From assembly GCA_945901855.1 (NCBI GenBank), contig CAMDLT010000011.1, positions 34,434-98,433 of the forward strand: a stretch of 64,000 bases of DNA, written 5' to 3'. This document shows, piece after piece, positions 1-8,380 of the stretch (positions are counted from its first letter, which is position 1; every line of letters starts with the position of its first letter). The notes beneath the pieces were generated by a model that was not told the DNA's origin, searched no databases, and saw only the letters and a list, made by a program, of their open reading frames with translations. This DNA is from Asaia bogorensis (GTDB lineage Bacteria > Pseudomonadota > Alphaproteobacteria > CACIAM-22H2). The translations under genes and the position numbers were made by a program.

Positions 1-2
1 GC

Positions 3-1421
3 ATCGAAATTGTTGTCGAGGGAATCGACGACTTGACCGGTACGGCGTGGACTTGCGGCCTCGAGTTCGATTGGGGCAACGAGGAGTCGTTCTATTGTCG
101 GCCGCTTCGGCTTGAAAAATCGAAAAACGTCGGCCGCATGCCGGTGCCGCCGCAAGCGGCAGATACGAAGATCGCTTTTCTGCCGCCGATGTCGGGCATC
201 GCGGCCATCGAGCCGAGGCTCGAACGCGGACGTGTCGATGTGTTGCTGGGCGAAGGGCAGACCGCGCAGGTCTTGCGCAATCTTTGCCATCAAATCGCCG
301 AAGACAGGAGCGATCCCGGCGCGTGGGACGAGATGTCGGGGCATATCAAGATTTTGTTTGGCGTCGATCTCCGACGTCCGACTTATCTCGCGGCCCGCGG
401 CGAAATCACAATGACCTACGCCGAGGCGAACGGGACTGTATTGGACATTGCGGCCGCGGGCCGGGGCCTGCAGCAAACCGCCTTGCTACTTTCCCATGTC
501 TATGCAAACCCGCGAACGATACTGCTGCTCGACGAGCCCGACGCGCATCTCGAGATTCTGCGCCAGCGCCAGATCTACCAGCTTCTGTCGTCGCTCGCGC
601 AAGAAAAGGGCTCGCAGCTTATCTGCGCGAGCCACAGCGAAATCGTTTTAAACGAAGCGGCCGAAAGAGACGTGGTCGTCGCGTTTTTGGGAAAGCCCCA
701 TCGCATCGACGACCGCGGCGCGCAGCTTCGGAAATCGTTGGCCGAAATCGGCTTCGATCAATACTACCAAGCCCAGTCAAACGGGTGGGTCCTCTATCTT
801 GAGGGTTCCACGGATTTGGCGATCCTTCAGGCATTCGCCGCGACGCTCGACCATCCGGCGCGCACTGCATTGGCGCAACCCTTCGTGCGATATGTAGAGA
901 ACCAGACGGGCAGCGCACGGGGCCATTTTCGAGCGCTCAAGGAAGCGGTTCCAAATCTGCAGGGCGTCGCAATTTTCGACCGTTTGCAGACGACTCCGGA
1001 TTCGCCGACAGATCTCGCCATCCGAAGCTGGCAAAAATACGAGATCGAAAATTATCTTACGCGCAAGGACGTGCTTTTGGCCTTTGCGGCGCACGCCACG
1101 GCGGATGATCTTGTCGGCCAAGCGGAGTCGGCTTCCCGTCGGGAAGCGATGGGCCAGGCGATCGAGCAGATAGAAGCGGCACTCAAAGCACTCGACAAAG
1201 ATCCATGGTCGGACGATATCAAGGCATCGACGGAAGTTTTGGAGCCGATTTTTCGTCGTTATTTCGAACGGCTGAAATTGCCGATGCTGGTGCGAAAATC
1301 GAGCGCTCATATTCTGGCATCTTTCCTGCCAAGGGCGCATATCTCGCCCGAGATCGTCGAGACGCTCGATCTGATCGACGCGACCGCGCGTCGGGCGAAA
1401 CGCGCGGAAGACAGCTATTGA
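3..1421 (+). CDS. OLD-like ATPase, 5' end outside window
   Basis: The frame is open to the left edge, so the start and Walker A lie outside the window. What remains is the C-terminal half of an ABC/SMC-like ATPase: a signature-like stretch (AAGRGLQQ) followed by Walker B (TILLLDEPDAHLE) and a switch histidine (ICASHSEIV). After that comes a TOPRIM-like region with the acidic motif YLEGSTDLAIL and, later, KYEIENYL. This layout fits the OLD-family nucleases and ATPases often found in phage-defence loci. The usual second TOPRIM motif (DxD) reads D-R-L here, so nuclease activity is uncertain. Downstream lies a gene-poor stretch with direct repeats, which suggests an accessory patch. The family call is good; the function (defence or repair) is inference. 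Confidence 0.7.
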   Translation: MEIVVEGIDDLTGTAWTCGLEFDWGNEESFYCRPLRLEKSKNVGRMPVPPQAADTKIAFLPPMSGIAAIEPRLERGRVDVLLGEGQTAQVLRNLCHQIAEDRSDPGAWDEMSGHIKILFGVDLRRPTYLAARGEITMTYAEANGTVLDIAAAGRGLQQTALLLSHVYANPRTILLLDEPDAHLEILRQRQIYQLLSSLAQEKGSQLICASHSEIVLNEAAERDVVVAFLGKPHRIDDRGAQLRKSLAEIGFDQYYQAQSNGWVLYLEGSTDLAILQAFAATLDHPARTALAQPFVRYVENQTGSARGHFRALKEAVPNLQGVAIFDRLQTTPDSPTDLAIRSWQKYEIENYLTRKDVLLAFAAHATADDLVGQAESASRREAMGQAIEQIEAALKALDKDPWSDDIKASTEVLEPIFRRYFERLKLPMLVRKSSAHILASFLPRAHISPEIVETLDLIDATARRAKRAEDSY

Positions 1422-1548
1422 TTTTCTGGCTCGATCGGCGCGGGAAAATCGGCCGCCGCATATCGGAAAGCGGATGGGTTCGCGTATGATTTTATGCTAT
1501 ATTGAACACAACCTCCGGCTTCCACCCCCGGACGGGGCGCTGTTTGAC

Positions 1549-1617
1549 ATGGTGAAAAACGACACGATCCGCGCGGCAAAGATTTTTTGCCGCGAAATGG
1601 GTCGGCTTTTCAAATAA
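1549..1617 (+). CDS. Possible 22-residue small ORF
   Basis: A short frame starts at ATG 1549 and ends at TAA 1617. No clear Shine-Dalgarno precedes it. It is listed because the 18 nt across its start (1539-1556) recur exactly on the minus strand at 28990-29007, where they again span the ATG of a small ORF. Both peptides begin MVK and carry KIF followed shortly by GRL near the C-terminus. A perfect 9-bp inverted repeat (1572-1580 with 1586-1594) lies inside the frame, so the element could instead act as RNA. The existence of a peptide is unproven. Confidence 0.25.
   Translation: MVKNDTIRAAKIFCREMGRLFK
1572..1594 (+). other. Perfect 9-bp stem-loop
   Basis: CGCGGCAAA pairs with TTTGCCGCG across a 5-nt loop. 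It is not followed by a T-run, so it is not a typical rho-independent terminator of the upstream ATPase gene, although it is the strongest hairpin after it. It also lies inside the possible small ORF. Confidence 0.45.
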
Positions 1618-1641
1618 ATCAAAGACTTGATATGCAACATG

Positions 1642-1718
1642 TCGCGCAGATGTCGCGTCTGTGTCGCGCAGGAGTCGCGTCTATGTCGCGTAAGAATCGC
1701 ATGGATGTCGCGCGGAAC
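1642..1718. repeat. Seven 11-bp direct repeats with TCGCG core
   Basis: TCGCG (TCGCA in the sixth unit) occurs at 1642, 1653, 1664, 1675, 1686, 1697 and 1708, exactly 11 bp apart. Units 1 to 4 alternate between TCGCGCAGRWG and TCGCGTCTRTG, which suggests a 22-bp higher-order repeat. The array lies in the roughly 350-bp stretch between the ATPase gene and phoR, whose 3' ends face each other. The 11-bp period is close to one DNA turn, so all cores lie on one face of the helix. There is no CRISPR-like repeat and spacer size. Function is unknown. Confidence 0.85.
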
Positions 1719-1769
1719 CTGACGGCGGCGGGCCAATAGGCGCGTTGCCCGGCTAGGCGCCTTTTTCCG

Positions 1770-3227
1770 TTAGGCGCGCTGAGACGTATCCGAACGTTCG
1801 CTGGAATTGGGCGGTGCAACCGGCAGGTAAACCACAAACGTCGTGCCCCGGCCGATCTCGCTTGCAATGTCGAGCGCGCCGCGATGGCGGTTGACGATGT
1901 GCTTGACGATCGCCAAGCCCAAACCAGTTCCTCCCATATCGCGCGAGCGGCCCGCATCGACGCGGTAGAACCGCTCGGTCAAACGCGGCAAATGCTCGCG
2001 CGCGACGCCCTCGCCGTCGTCGGCGACCGAGATCTCGACATAGGCTTGGGCGCGGGCGGCAAAGCCGGGCGGCAGGCGCTTGGCGTTGGCCGCACGCACT
2101 TTGACCGTGCCGCCGCTGCGGCCGTACTTGATCGCATTGTCGATCAGGTTCTGGAAGACTTGCGCCAACTGGTCGCTGTCGCCCGTTACGGGGGCAAGGT
2201 CGTCCGCGATGTCGACCGCCAGAACGGCGTTTTTCGCCTTGGCCGCCAGCGTCAGCGAATCGAGCGTCGTTTGCAGCGTCTTGGCGACGTCGGCGCGCGT
2301 GGCGGGCGGCGAGTGTTCGAGCTCTTCGATCTTCGACAGCGAGAGCAGGTCTTTGACGATGCGGGTCATGCGCTGGGTCTGCGCATCCATGATGGCAAGG
2401 AAGCGCAAGCGCGCGGGCGCATCGTCCTTGGCGGGACCTTGCAGCGTTTCGATGAAGCCCGTGAGGGTCGCAAGCGGCGTGCGCAGCTCGTGGCTGACAT
2501 TGGCCACAAAGTCGCGGCGCATGCGTTCGGCCTGCTGCACGCCCGTGACGTCCGCCATCGCGACCAGCACGGCGGGGGCGGCGCCAAGCGGCCGGGGCAG
2601 CGGCACGACGCGCACCCGCAAGGCACGTTCGACCGTGCCCGCAAGCCTTGCATCGACCGCCTCGGGATGGCGGCCGGCCAGCGCTTCGGCCACCGCATCG
2701 AGCGTGCCGGGATCGCGCAAAAAGGCGATCAGCGGCTTGTTTTCAAGATCGCTGCCGAACAAAGCGCGGGCCGCCGTATTGGCCCGCACGATGTGCTCGT
2801 CCGCATCGAGCTGCAAAATTGCGTAGGGCAGCGCATCGACGATCGACTCGAGCGCGGCCTCGCTTGCCATCGGCTGCGCGCGTTCGGGCAAGGCGCGCTC
2901 GAGCCGCGCCACCGCCTCGGCCAAGGGCGCGGTCGGGCCGTCTTCGGTGGCGGCCGCCATCGAGTCGGCGGGCTCGCCTTTGGCCAATTCGTCGAGGCGG
3001 CTGGCGTGGCGGGCCAGGCGTTCGAGATGCCGATGGACCACATAGGCGGTCGCCAACACCGTGGCCACGATGCCAAGCAGCGCCGATGTCCACGGGATCT
3101 CGTGGGCGACCGCAAGCGCCGTCAGCACGCTTGCGGCCGGCCCCGCGAGAGCCAGCAAAGAAGTCCAGAAACTGCCAGGTGCGCCGCGCATCGTATGTTT
3201 GTGCAGTCTCTTTCGGGCGGGCGTCAA
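1770..3227 (-). CDS. phoR: PhoR-type sensor histidine kinase
   Basis: A 485-residue membrane sensor kinase. Two hydrophobic segments lie at about residues 23-40 and 47-63. A PAS-like region follows (from about 127), then a HisKA domain with phospho-acceptor His246 in FVANVSHELRTPL, and a HATPase domain with N-box NLIDNAIKYG and G-boxes DDGEGV and GGTGLGLAI. The short periplasmic part, single PAS and kinase order match PhoR, which phosphorylates PhoB in phosphate starvation. No phoB or pst gene adjoins it: the opposite-strand OLD-like ATPase gene lies where downstream genes would be. Met13 (3191) is an alternative start. PhoR is the best family match, but other PAS-containing kinases cannot be excluded. 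Confidence 0.7.
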   Translation of the reverse strand: MTPARKRLHKHTMRGAPGSFWTSLLALAGPAASVLTALAVAHEIPWTSALLGIVATVLATAYVVHRHLERLARHASRLDELAKGEPADSMAAATEDGPTAPLAEAVARLERALPERAQPMASEAALESIVDALPYAILQLDADEHIVRANTAARALFGSDLENKPLIAFLRDPGTLDAVAEALAGRHPEAVDARLAGTVERALRVRVVPLPRPLGAAPAVLVAMADVTGVQQAERMRRDFVANVSHELRTPLATLTGFIETLQGPAKDDAPARLRFLAIMDAQTQRMTRIVKDLLSLSKIEELEHSPPATRADVAKTLQTTLDSLTLAAKAKNAVLAVDIADDLAPVTGDSDQLAQVFQNLIDNAIKYGRSGGTVKVRAANAKRLPPGFAARAQAYVEISVADDGEGVAREHLPRLTERFYRVDAGRSRDMGGTGLGLAIVKHIVNRHRGALDIASEIGRGTTFVVYLPVAPPNSSERSDTSQRA

Positions 3228-3269
3228 GACAACTCGAAGGCGGCGAGTGTCGCACGCCTTCGAGGCAGT

Positions 3270-3311
3270 CTTATGAACGCGGGCTTATGAACGCGGGCTT
3301 ATGAACGCCGG
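3270..3311. repeat. Three tandem 14-bp repeats
   Basis: CTTATGAACGCGGG occurs at 3270-3283 and 3284-3297, and as CTTATGAACGCCGG at 3298-3311. The repeats fill the gap between the stop of the binding-protein gene (3313) and the start of phoR (3227), both on the minus strand. They could be a slippage product or binding sites in the phoR leader. Confidence 0.85.
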
Positions 3312-3312
3312 C

Positions 3313-4353
3313 TCAGCTGCCGAGCTGGGGCAGCATGCGCTCGGCTTGCGGGGGCAAAAAGCGGTCGGTATAGACCCGGCCCGGCGTCAGCGTGCTGTTC
3401 TTCACCTCGAACGCCTCGTTGACGATGCGGATATTGTTGGCGAGCTTGTCTTCGCGCACCGCCGACATGCCGTTGGCCATCACGTAAGGCGTCATGACCA
3501 GCTCGCGCATCGACAGCATCATGCGCTCGTACTCGAGGGCCACGTCGACAAGCTGGTCACGCGACTTCAGCGACGCCACCGCCTCGCGCGGGTTGGCGAT
3601 CGATTCCTTGATGCCGCGATTGATCGCCCGAACCATCGCCGCCACCGTGCGCGGATTTTTGGCCGCATAGTCTTGCGTCACGTAGACCGCCGAGGAATAG
3701 ACGTCGACGCCGAACTCGCGATAGCGGAACGTGACAATGTCCTCGTCCTTGGCGCCCAGGGCGCGCAGCGAGAAAATGCCCGACGTGATGAAGCCCGTGA
3801 TCGCGTCGACCTCGCCGCGGAACAGCATCGTTTCGCGCAAGGGGGCGTTCATCGTCACCCACTCGATCTTGGCCGCATCCAGCTTTTGGGCCTGCACCAG
3901 GGCCGGGAACATCTGGCGGCCCGCATCGACCGTCGGAGCGCCGAGCTTGCGGCCTTCGAGCTGTTTGAGGGTCGTTATGCCGGTCCGCCGCAAGGTCATG
4001 ACCGCGAGCGCCGCCTGCTCGTAGGCCATGTACACGGCCGTGAGTTCCCGGCCCGGATTTTCGGCGCTGAACTTGATCATCGGATTGATGTCGCCAAAGC
4101 CGATATCGTAGGCGCCCGACGCAACACGCGTCACCGTATCGCCCGACCCCATGCCGCGATCGAGCGTCACGTTGATGCCTTCTTGCCGGAAAAACCCCTT
4201 TTCGGCCGCGTAGGTAAACACCGCCTGCGGCCCTTGAAAGGCCCAGTCGAGCGAAAAACGAACATTGGTCTGTTCGGGCGCTTGCGCCCACGCCGACGAC
4301 GCCACAAACAAACCGGTGGCCAGGCTGGCGGCGACAACGATTGCAGATTTCAT
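3313..4353 (-). CDS. ABC transporter substrate-binding protein, NMT1/SsuA type
   Basis: A 346-residue periplasmic protein with a clear signal peptide (MKSAIVVAASLATGLF through AWAQ). The core has the nitrate/taurine/thiamine-precursor binding-protein fold: VRFSLDWAFQGPQA at the N-terminus, KGFFRQEGINV, GSGDTVTRVASGAYDIGFGD, and TLKQLEGRKLGAP. Such proteins deliver sulfonates, pyrimidine precursors, nitrate or similar ligands to an inner-membrane permease. No permease or ATPase gene is adjacent, so it is an orphan and its ligand cannot be told from the sequence. The region upstream, 4354-4527, is a divergent promoter region shared with the sigma-factor gene. Confidence 0.85.
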   Translation of the reverse strand: MKSAIVVAASLATGLFVASSAWAQAPEQTNVRFSLDWAFQGPQAVFTYAAEKGFFRQEGINVTLDRGMGSGDTVTRVASGAYDIGFGDINPMIKFSAENPGRELTAVYMAYEQAALAVMTLRRTGITTLKQLEGRKLGAPTVDAGRQMFPALVQAQKLDAAKIEWVTMNAPLRETMLFRGEVDAITGFITSGIFSLRALGAKDEDIVTFRYREFGVDVYSSAVYVTQDYAAKNPRTVAAMVRAINRGIKESIANPREAVASLKSRDQLVDVALEYERMMLSMRELVMTPYVMANGMSAVREDKLANNIRIVNEAFEVKNSTLTPGRVYTDRFLPPQAERMLPQLGS

Positions 4354-4527
4354 GGGTAGCTCTCCTCAGGGCAGGCGGGTTGCCGGGGGACATTCCCGTC
4401 CCGGGAGCGCATGCAAAAATCGTGGCAAATCGGATTCGCGAGGCCTTGCTGCAAACCAGGTTTTGGGATGCTTGCAGCCCACGCGATTGTCGTCGCCTGG
4501 CTTTCAAATGTGCCAAGGTGCCAACCG

Positions 4528-5088
4528 ATGGACAGCGATTCGTGGCCCAAATTGATGGCGCTGGCACAAAACGGCGATGCGGCGGCGTATCGTCGCTTTC
4601 TGTCCGAATCATTGCCGTTTTTGCGCATCGTTGTCGGCCGCACGGGCATTCCGCACGACCAGATCGAGGACGTCGTGCAGGATACGATGATCAGCCTGCA
4701 CGCCATTCGGCACACATACGACCCGACGCGGCCCATCAAGCCGTGGCTCGTGGCGGTCGCCAGGCGTCGAGCGGTCGATTGGCGGCGGCGGCGAAATTCG
4801 GCCCATCGGCACGAAACGCCGCTCGACGACATCACGCACGAAACCTTTGCCGATCCGTCTGCGAACCGTGACAAAGAGAAGTCGGAAGCGGCCGCTGCCG
4901 TCCAGCGCTGGTTGGTTCAACTGCCGCCCGGCCAGCGCCAGGCGGTCGAGATGCTGAAACTCAAAGAGCTCAGCCTGAACGAGGCTGCGGCGCTGTCGGG
5001 CCAGTCCGTCGGGTCGCTAAAGGTAGCAACGCATCGCGCGATCGCCAGCTTGCGCAAGATTTGGAAACGCGAAGAGCAAAACAAATGA
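4528..5088 (+). CDS. ECF-type RNA polymerase sigma factor
   Basis: A sigma-70 family protein of 186 residues from ATG 4528, which has AGGTG about 9 nt upstream; the frame runs further 5' (to 4411) but without sigma-like sequence. Region 2 carries DQIEDVVQDTMISLH and RPIKPWLVAVARRRAVDWRRR. Region 4 carries LPPGQRQAVEMLKLKELSLNEAAALSG and a helix-turn-helix continuing through GSLKVATHRAIASLRK. The gene overlaps the following NrsF-like anti-sigma gene by ATGA, the arrangement of the alphaproteobacterial SigF-NrsF stress modules (known from Caulobacter and Bradyrhizobium), where the sigma factor answers metal or oxidant stress. No target promoters were identified here. Confidence 0.9.
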   Translation: MDSDSWPKLMALAQNGDAAAYRRFLSESLPFLRIVVGRTGIPHDQIEDVVQDTMISLHAIRHTYDPTRPIKPWLVAVARRRAVDWRRRRNSAHRHETPLDDITHETFADPSANRDKEKSEAAAAVQRWLVQLPPGQRQAVEMLKLKELSLNEAAALSGQSVGSLKVATHRAIASLRKIWKREEQNK

Positions 5089-5729
5089 CCCCGTCCGAAA
5101 AACTCGCCGCTGCTTTGAGCGAGGCGCTCGTGCCCATCGCCCGCCTCGACCCGCCGATGGTGCGGGCCGGCAAGTGGCTCGCCTTTGCCGTCGTCCTTGC
5201 CGGCGCGCTCATCGCCCTGCATGGACTGCGCGACGATTTGGCGGCGCGTTTTTCCGAACCCAGCTTTTTTGTGCCGTGGCTGGCCTCGGTGCTCGTCGCG
5301 ATTACCGCCGGGATTTCGGCGTTTTACATGTCGGTTCCCGGCAGCCCGCGCGGCATCGTTGCCTTGCCCGCAGTGCCGCTGGCGGTGTGGCTTGGCGCGC
5401 TCGGCTCGGGCTGTGCGGTCGAGCTGTCCGAACAGGGGACGGCGGCGCTGGGCACCAGCTGGGGGTGCCTTAAATTCATCGGACTGACCAGCCTGCCGTT
5501 GGGCGGCGCCATGGCGATCATGCTGCGCAAGGCCGCCCCGCTCGCCCCAAGCCCGACACTGGCGATGGGCGCATTGGCGGCGGCGGCATTCGGGTCGGCC
5601 GGGCTCGAGCTGTTCCACCATCTGCAAACTTCGACGATGGTGCTGATATGGCATTTGGGAACGGTCGCGGCCGTCACGCTGATTGCGTCGGCCCTGGGGC
5701 GGCGCGTGCTGGGCGGACCCGCCTACTGA
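5085..5729 (+). CDS. nrsF: NrsF-family (DUF1109) anti-sigma factor
   Basis: A 214-residue integral membrane protein with about six hydrophobic segments, starting at the ATG that overlaps the sigma-factor stop by four bases. Two cysteines (in GSGCAVELSEQG and GTSWGCLKF) fit the conserved cysteine pair of NrsF proteins, which are thought to sense dichromate, cadmium or oxidation and release SigF. The product would hold its sigma factor at the membrane. The 3' end overlaps the convergent esterase gene by 7 bp. The family call rests on topology, cysteines and context. Confidence 0.85.
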   Translation: MTPSEKLAAALSEALVPIARLDPPMVRAGKWLAFAVVLAGALIALHGLRDDLAARFSEPSFFVPWLASVLVAITAGISAFYMSVPGSPRGIVALPAVPLAVWLGALGSGCAVELSEQGTAALGTSWGCLKFIGLTSLPLGGAMAIMLRKAAPLAPSPTLAMGALAAAAFGSAGLELFHHLQTSTMVLIWHLGTVAAVTLIASALGRRVLGGPAY

Positions 5730-6700
5730 GCTTCAAACGCTGTCTTTAGGTGGGCGGACGCGGCCGCGATGGCCGTCCGCGCAACGCCCGCCGCCGCCGA
5801 CAGGTGCATAAAACCGTGGTTGGCGCGCGGGAATTCGACATAGACCGTATCGACGCCGGCCGCGAGCAGCACATCGCGCATGCGGCGGCTATCGTCGCGC
5901 AACGGGTCCAGCCCTGCCGCCAGCAAAAACGGCCGTGCGAGTTTTTTGAGGCAGTCTTCAGGTGCCCGCGCGGGCGCCACCAGCATGTCGCGGCGCTTGG
6001 TTTTGTCGGGACAGTACAAGTCCCAATAGAGCGCCATGCCGGCGCGCGACAGGCCAAAGCGCCCGTCGCCGCGCATCAGATACGAAACCGAATCGAGTTC
6101 GCTGTCGAGCACGCCGTAAAGCGATACGGTCGCGATCGGCGCAAGGCGGCCGCCAACCGACAGCGCCAACGCCGCCGCCACCGCAATATTGGCACCGGCC
6201 GAATCGCCCGCAAAGGCCAGCCGCGCCGGATCGACCGCGAATCCAAGGATGCCCGGATTGTCGGCAAGCCAGCTGCAAACGGCGAGCGCATCTTCAAGGG
6301 CGGCGGGATACGGATGTTCGGGCGCCTTGCGGTAGACGATCGACAGAAACGCCAAACCAGATCCGGCAGCCAGCATCCGAGTCAGCCGGTCGTGCGTCGT
6401 AAGACTGCCCACCGCCCAACCGCCGCCATGCAAATACAGCACAAGTCCGTTTGCGGGCAGCACCGGCACATACAGCCGCAACCTCAGATCCCGCCCCGGC
6501 AACGCAACTTGGATGTCGCGCTGGATCGCCATTTGCGGCCCGCCTTCGTTCCAAGGGGCTCGACGGCGCTCCATTTCGGCACGCGCAGCCGCCGGATTGC
6601 TCGGCAAATGCTCCGGCGCCGGGCCAAAGCGCGTCGAATCGAGTTCCAAACACGCCGCAATTTCGCTGTCGATTTGAATCATCGCAAAAATTTCCGACAA
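5723..6700 (-). CDS. Alpha/beta hydrolase, HSL-type esterase
   Basis: A 325-residue hormone-sensitive-lipase-like esterase. It shows the oxyanion-hole motif LYLHGGGWAVGS, the nucleophile elbow AFAGDSAGANIA, an acid region (AAGLDPLRDDS) and a catalytic histidine in PRANHGFMHL. These enzymes hydrolyse short-chain acyl esters in the cytoplasm. There is no signal peptide. An internal start at MIQIDSE (6682) is possible. It is transcribed alone, convergent with the anti-sigma gene. The physiological substrate is unknown. Confidence 0.88.
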   Translation of the reverse strand: MSEIFAMIQIDSEIAACLELDSTRFGPAPEHLPSNPAAARAEMERRRAPWNEGGPQMAIQRDIQVALPGRDLRLRLYVPVLPANGLVLYLHGGGWAVGSLTTHDRLTRMLAAGSGLAFLSIVYRKAPEHPYPAALEDALAVCSWLADNPGILGFAVDPARLAFAGDSAGANIAVAAALALSVGGRLAPIATVSLYGVLDSELDSVSYLMRGDGRFGLSRAGMALYWDLYCPDKTKRRDMLVAPARAPEDCLKKLARPFLLAAGLDPLRDDSRRMRDVLLAAGVDTVYVEFPRANHGFMHLSAAAGVARTAIAAASAHLKTAFEAQ

Positions 6701-6811
6701 TTTGGACCCAAATTCAAGCGCTCGATTTGCGCCTTCGGCACTTGAAATGCGGACTGGGACACCTCACTTCTACACCGTGAAATTGGCTTTTGCACGGACG
6801 AGGCCCTGTCG

Positions 6812-7042
6812 ATGACGCCGAAATTTCAGGCAGCTCTGGCGGTACTTGGCGATACGCATCCGGTCGTGCGCGATTTGGTCCGCGCAGAGCGCAGCCGCGA
6901 TGCGTTGGACGAGCTGGTCGTCGAGGCCGGCCTCGCCCAACTGCCGATCAAACTGCAAGACGCCATCGCCGAGATCGCCGAGTTCCTCGCGACGCGCGAT
7001 CAGTCGGCGGCTTTGCGCGTCGAAGCTTCCGCCGCCCGATAG
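6812..7042 (+). CDS. Hypothetical helical protein, 76 residues
   Basis: A short frame between the esterase and the aminotransferase genes. The predicted peptide is rich in Ala, Leu, Glu and Arg with amphipathic spacing (LIKLQDAIAEIAEFLATRD-like pattern), as in real small alpha-helical proteins. Its last 43 bases overlap the 3' end of the convergent aminotransferase gene. The Shine-Dalgarno is weak (GAGG well upstream). No family is recognised. A real but uncharacterised gene is somewhat more likely than a chance ORF. Confidence 0.45.
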   Translation: MTPKFQAALAVLGDTHPVVRDLVRAERSRDALDELVVEAGLAQLPIKLQDAIAEIAEFLATRDQSAALRVEASAAR

Positions 7043-8253
7043 AGCGACAGCGCCTGCGGCACGGCCGCGTTGGCGGCAATTTTGGCCCCGCACGACAGCA
7101 GCACGGCTTCCAGCGCGGCCAGCGTCGTCAGCACGCAGTCTTTGCGCGCATTGTAGCCCATCGTGCCGATGCGCCAGATCTTGCCGTGCAGCGGTCCGAA
7201 ACTGGTGCCGATCTCGATCCCAAAATCCTCCAGCATCGAACGGCGCACGGCCTCGCCCGCAACGCCTTCGGGAATGTGGATGCCGACCACGTTGGCCATT
7301 TTGTTGGCCTGGTCGCCGAACAGTTCGAGGCCCATCGCGGCGAGCCCTTGTGCCATCGCATCGCCCGCCAGACGGTGGCGCTGGAACGCGGCATCGAGCC
7401 CTTCTTCGACCAGTATCTTGGCGCATTCGCGCGCGCCGTACAGCATGCTCGTCGCTTCGGTGTGGTGGTTGAGGCGCTTTTCGCCCCAGTAATCCATGAT
7501 CATGGCGAGGTCGAAATAGTTGGACGCAATGCGCATCCCCGGTCCCGCAATGTCGGCAGCACTTGCGATCCCTTGTTCGACATGGCGCCGACGCATGATC
7601 GCAGCCTCGGCGCGCGGGCCGATCGTGATCGGTGCCGAACCCGACGGGCCCGCCAGACATTTTTGCAGCCCCGACGACACCAGATCGAGCTGCCATTCGT
7701 CGGCGCGCAGATCGTTGCCGCCAAGCGACGCGGTCGTGTCGGTATAGAGGAGCGCGTCGTACTTGCGCGCAAGCTTGCCGAGTTCGGCCAGCGGCTGCAG
7801 CATCGTGGTGGACGTATCGCCCTGGCAGACGGCCAACAGCTTGGGGCGGTGCTGCTTGAGCGCGACTTCGATCCGCTCGGGCGAAAACACCGTGCCCCAT
7901 TCGGTTTCGATTTCGACCACGTTGGCGCCGCAACGGCGCGCGATTTCGGCCTTCAAATGGCCGAAGCGGCCGAAGATCGGAACCAGCACTTTGTCGCCGG
8001 GCTCGATCAGCGACACCATCGCCGCCTCGATGCCGCCGCGCGCGGTCGCATCGACCAGCAGCGACCATTTGTTCTGGGTGCGAAAGACCTGGCGATAGAG
8101 CGCCATCGTCTCCCCCATCAGCGCCGTCATCGACGGGTCGAACTGCCCGACCAGGGGGGTTGCCATGGCGCGCAGGACGCGCGGATCGGCATTGATGGGA
8201 CCGGGTCCCATGAGCAGGCGGGCGGGCGGGTTGAGATCGGCAAAAACGGGCAT
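7000..8253 (-). CDS. Alanine/serine-glyoxylate aminotransferase family protein
   Basis: A 417-residue fold-type I PLP enzyme of the AGXT/PucG group. The N-terminal LLMGPGPINADPRVLRAM and LVGQFDPSMTALMGE, the pocket stretch QGDTSTTMLQP, YTDTTASLGGNDLRADEW, and the PLP-lysine region SSGLQKCLAGPSG are all family marks. Members transfer an amino group from alanine, serine or ureidoglycine to glyoxylate. The start is ATG 8253; the frame continues upstream without family sequence. A hydroxypyruvate isomerase gene 3 kb away hints at glyoxylate/hydroxypyruvate metabolism, but donor specificity cannot be read from the sequence. Confidence 0.88.
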   Translation of the reverse strand: MPVFADLNPPARLLMGPGPINADPRVLRAMATPLVGQFDPSMTALMGETMALYRQVFRTQNKWSLLVDATARGGIEAAMVSLIEPGDKVLVPIFGRFGHLKAEIARRCGANVVEIETEWGTVFSPERIEVALKQHRPKLLAVCQGDTSTTMLQPLAELGKLARKYDALLYTDTTASLGGNDLRADEWQLDLVSSGLQKCLAGPSGSAPITIGPRAEAAIMRRRHVEQGIASAADIAGPGMRIASNYFDLAMIMDYWGEKRLNHHTEATSMLYGARECAKILVEEGLDAAFQRHRLAGDAMAQGLAAMGLELFGDQANKMANVVGIHIPEGVAGEAVRRSMLEDFGIEIGTSFGPLHGKIWRIGTMGYNARKDCVLTTLAALEAVLLSCGAKIAANAAVPQALSLYRAAEASTRKAAD

Positions 8254-8380
8254 GGCGTGACCCAACGGTTCGAGGGAAAGCGGCAGCGGTTTTCCCGCGA
8301 ATTTGTCGCGAGCGCAAGTTTTGCCAGCGCCAGATGCGCATGCTATCCAAACCATCTGCCAAACTGAGGTGTCCACAACC

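Noticed and set aside
1642..1718. CRISPR array
   Set aside because: Repeats are only 11 bp long with no spacers and no cas genes nearby.
1497..1957. Minus-strand frames across the 11-bp repeats
   Set aside because: The repeat period is not a multiple of three and the peptides are low-complexity Arg-rich, so coding is unlikely.
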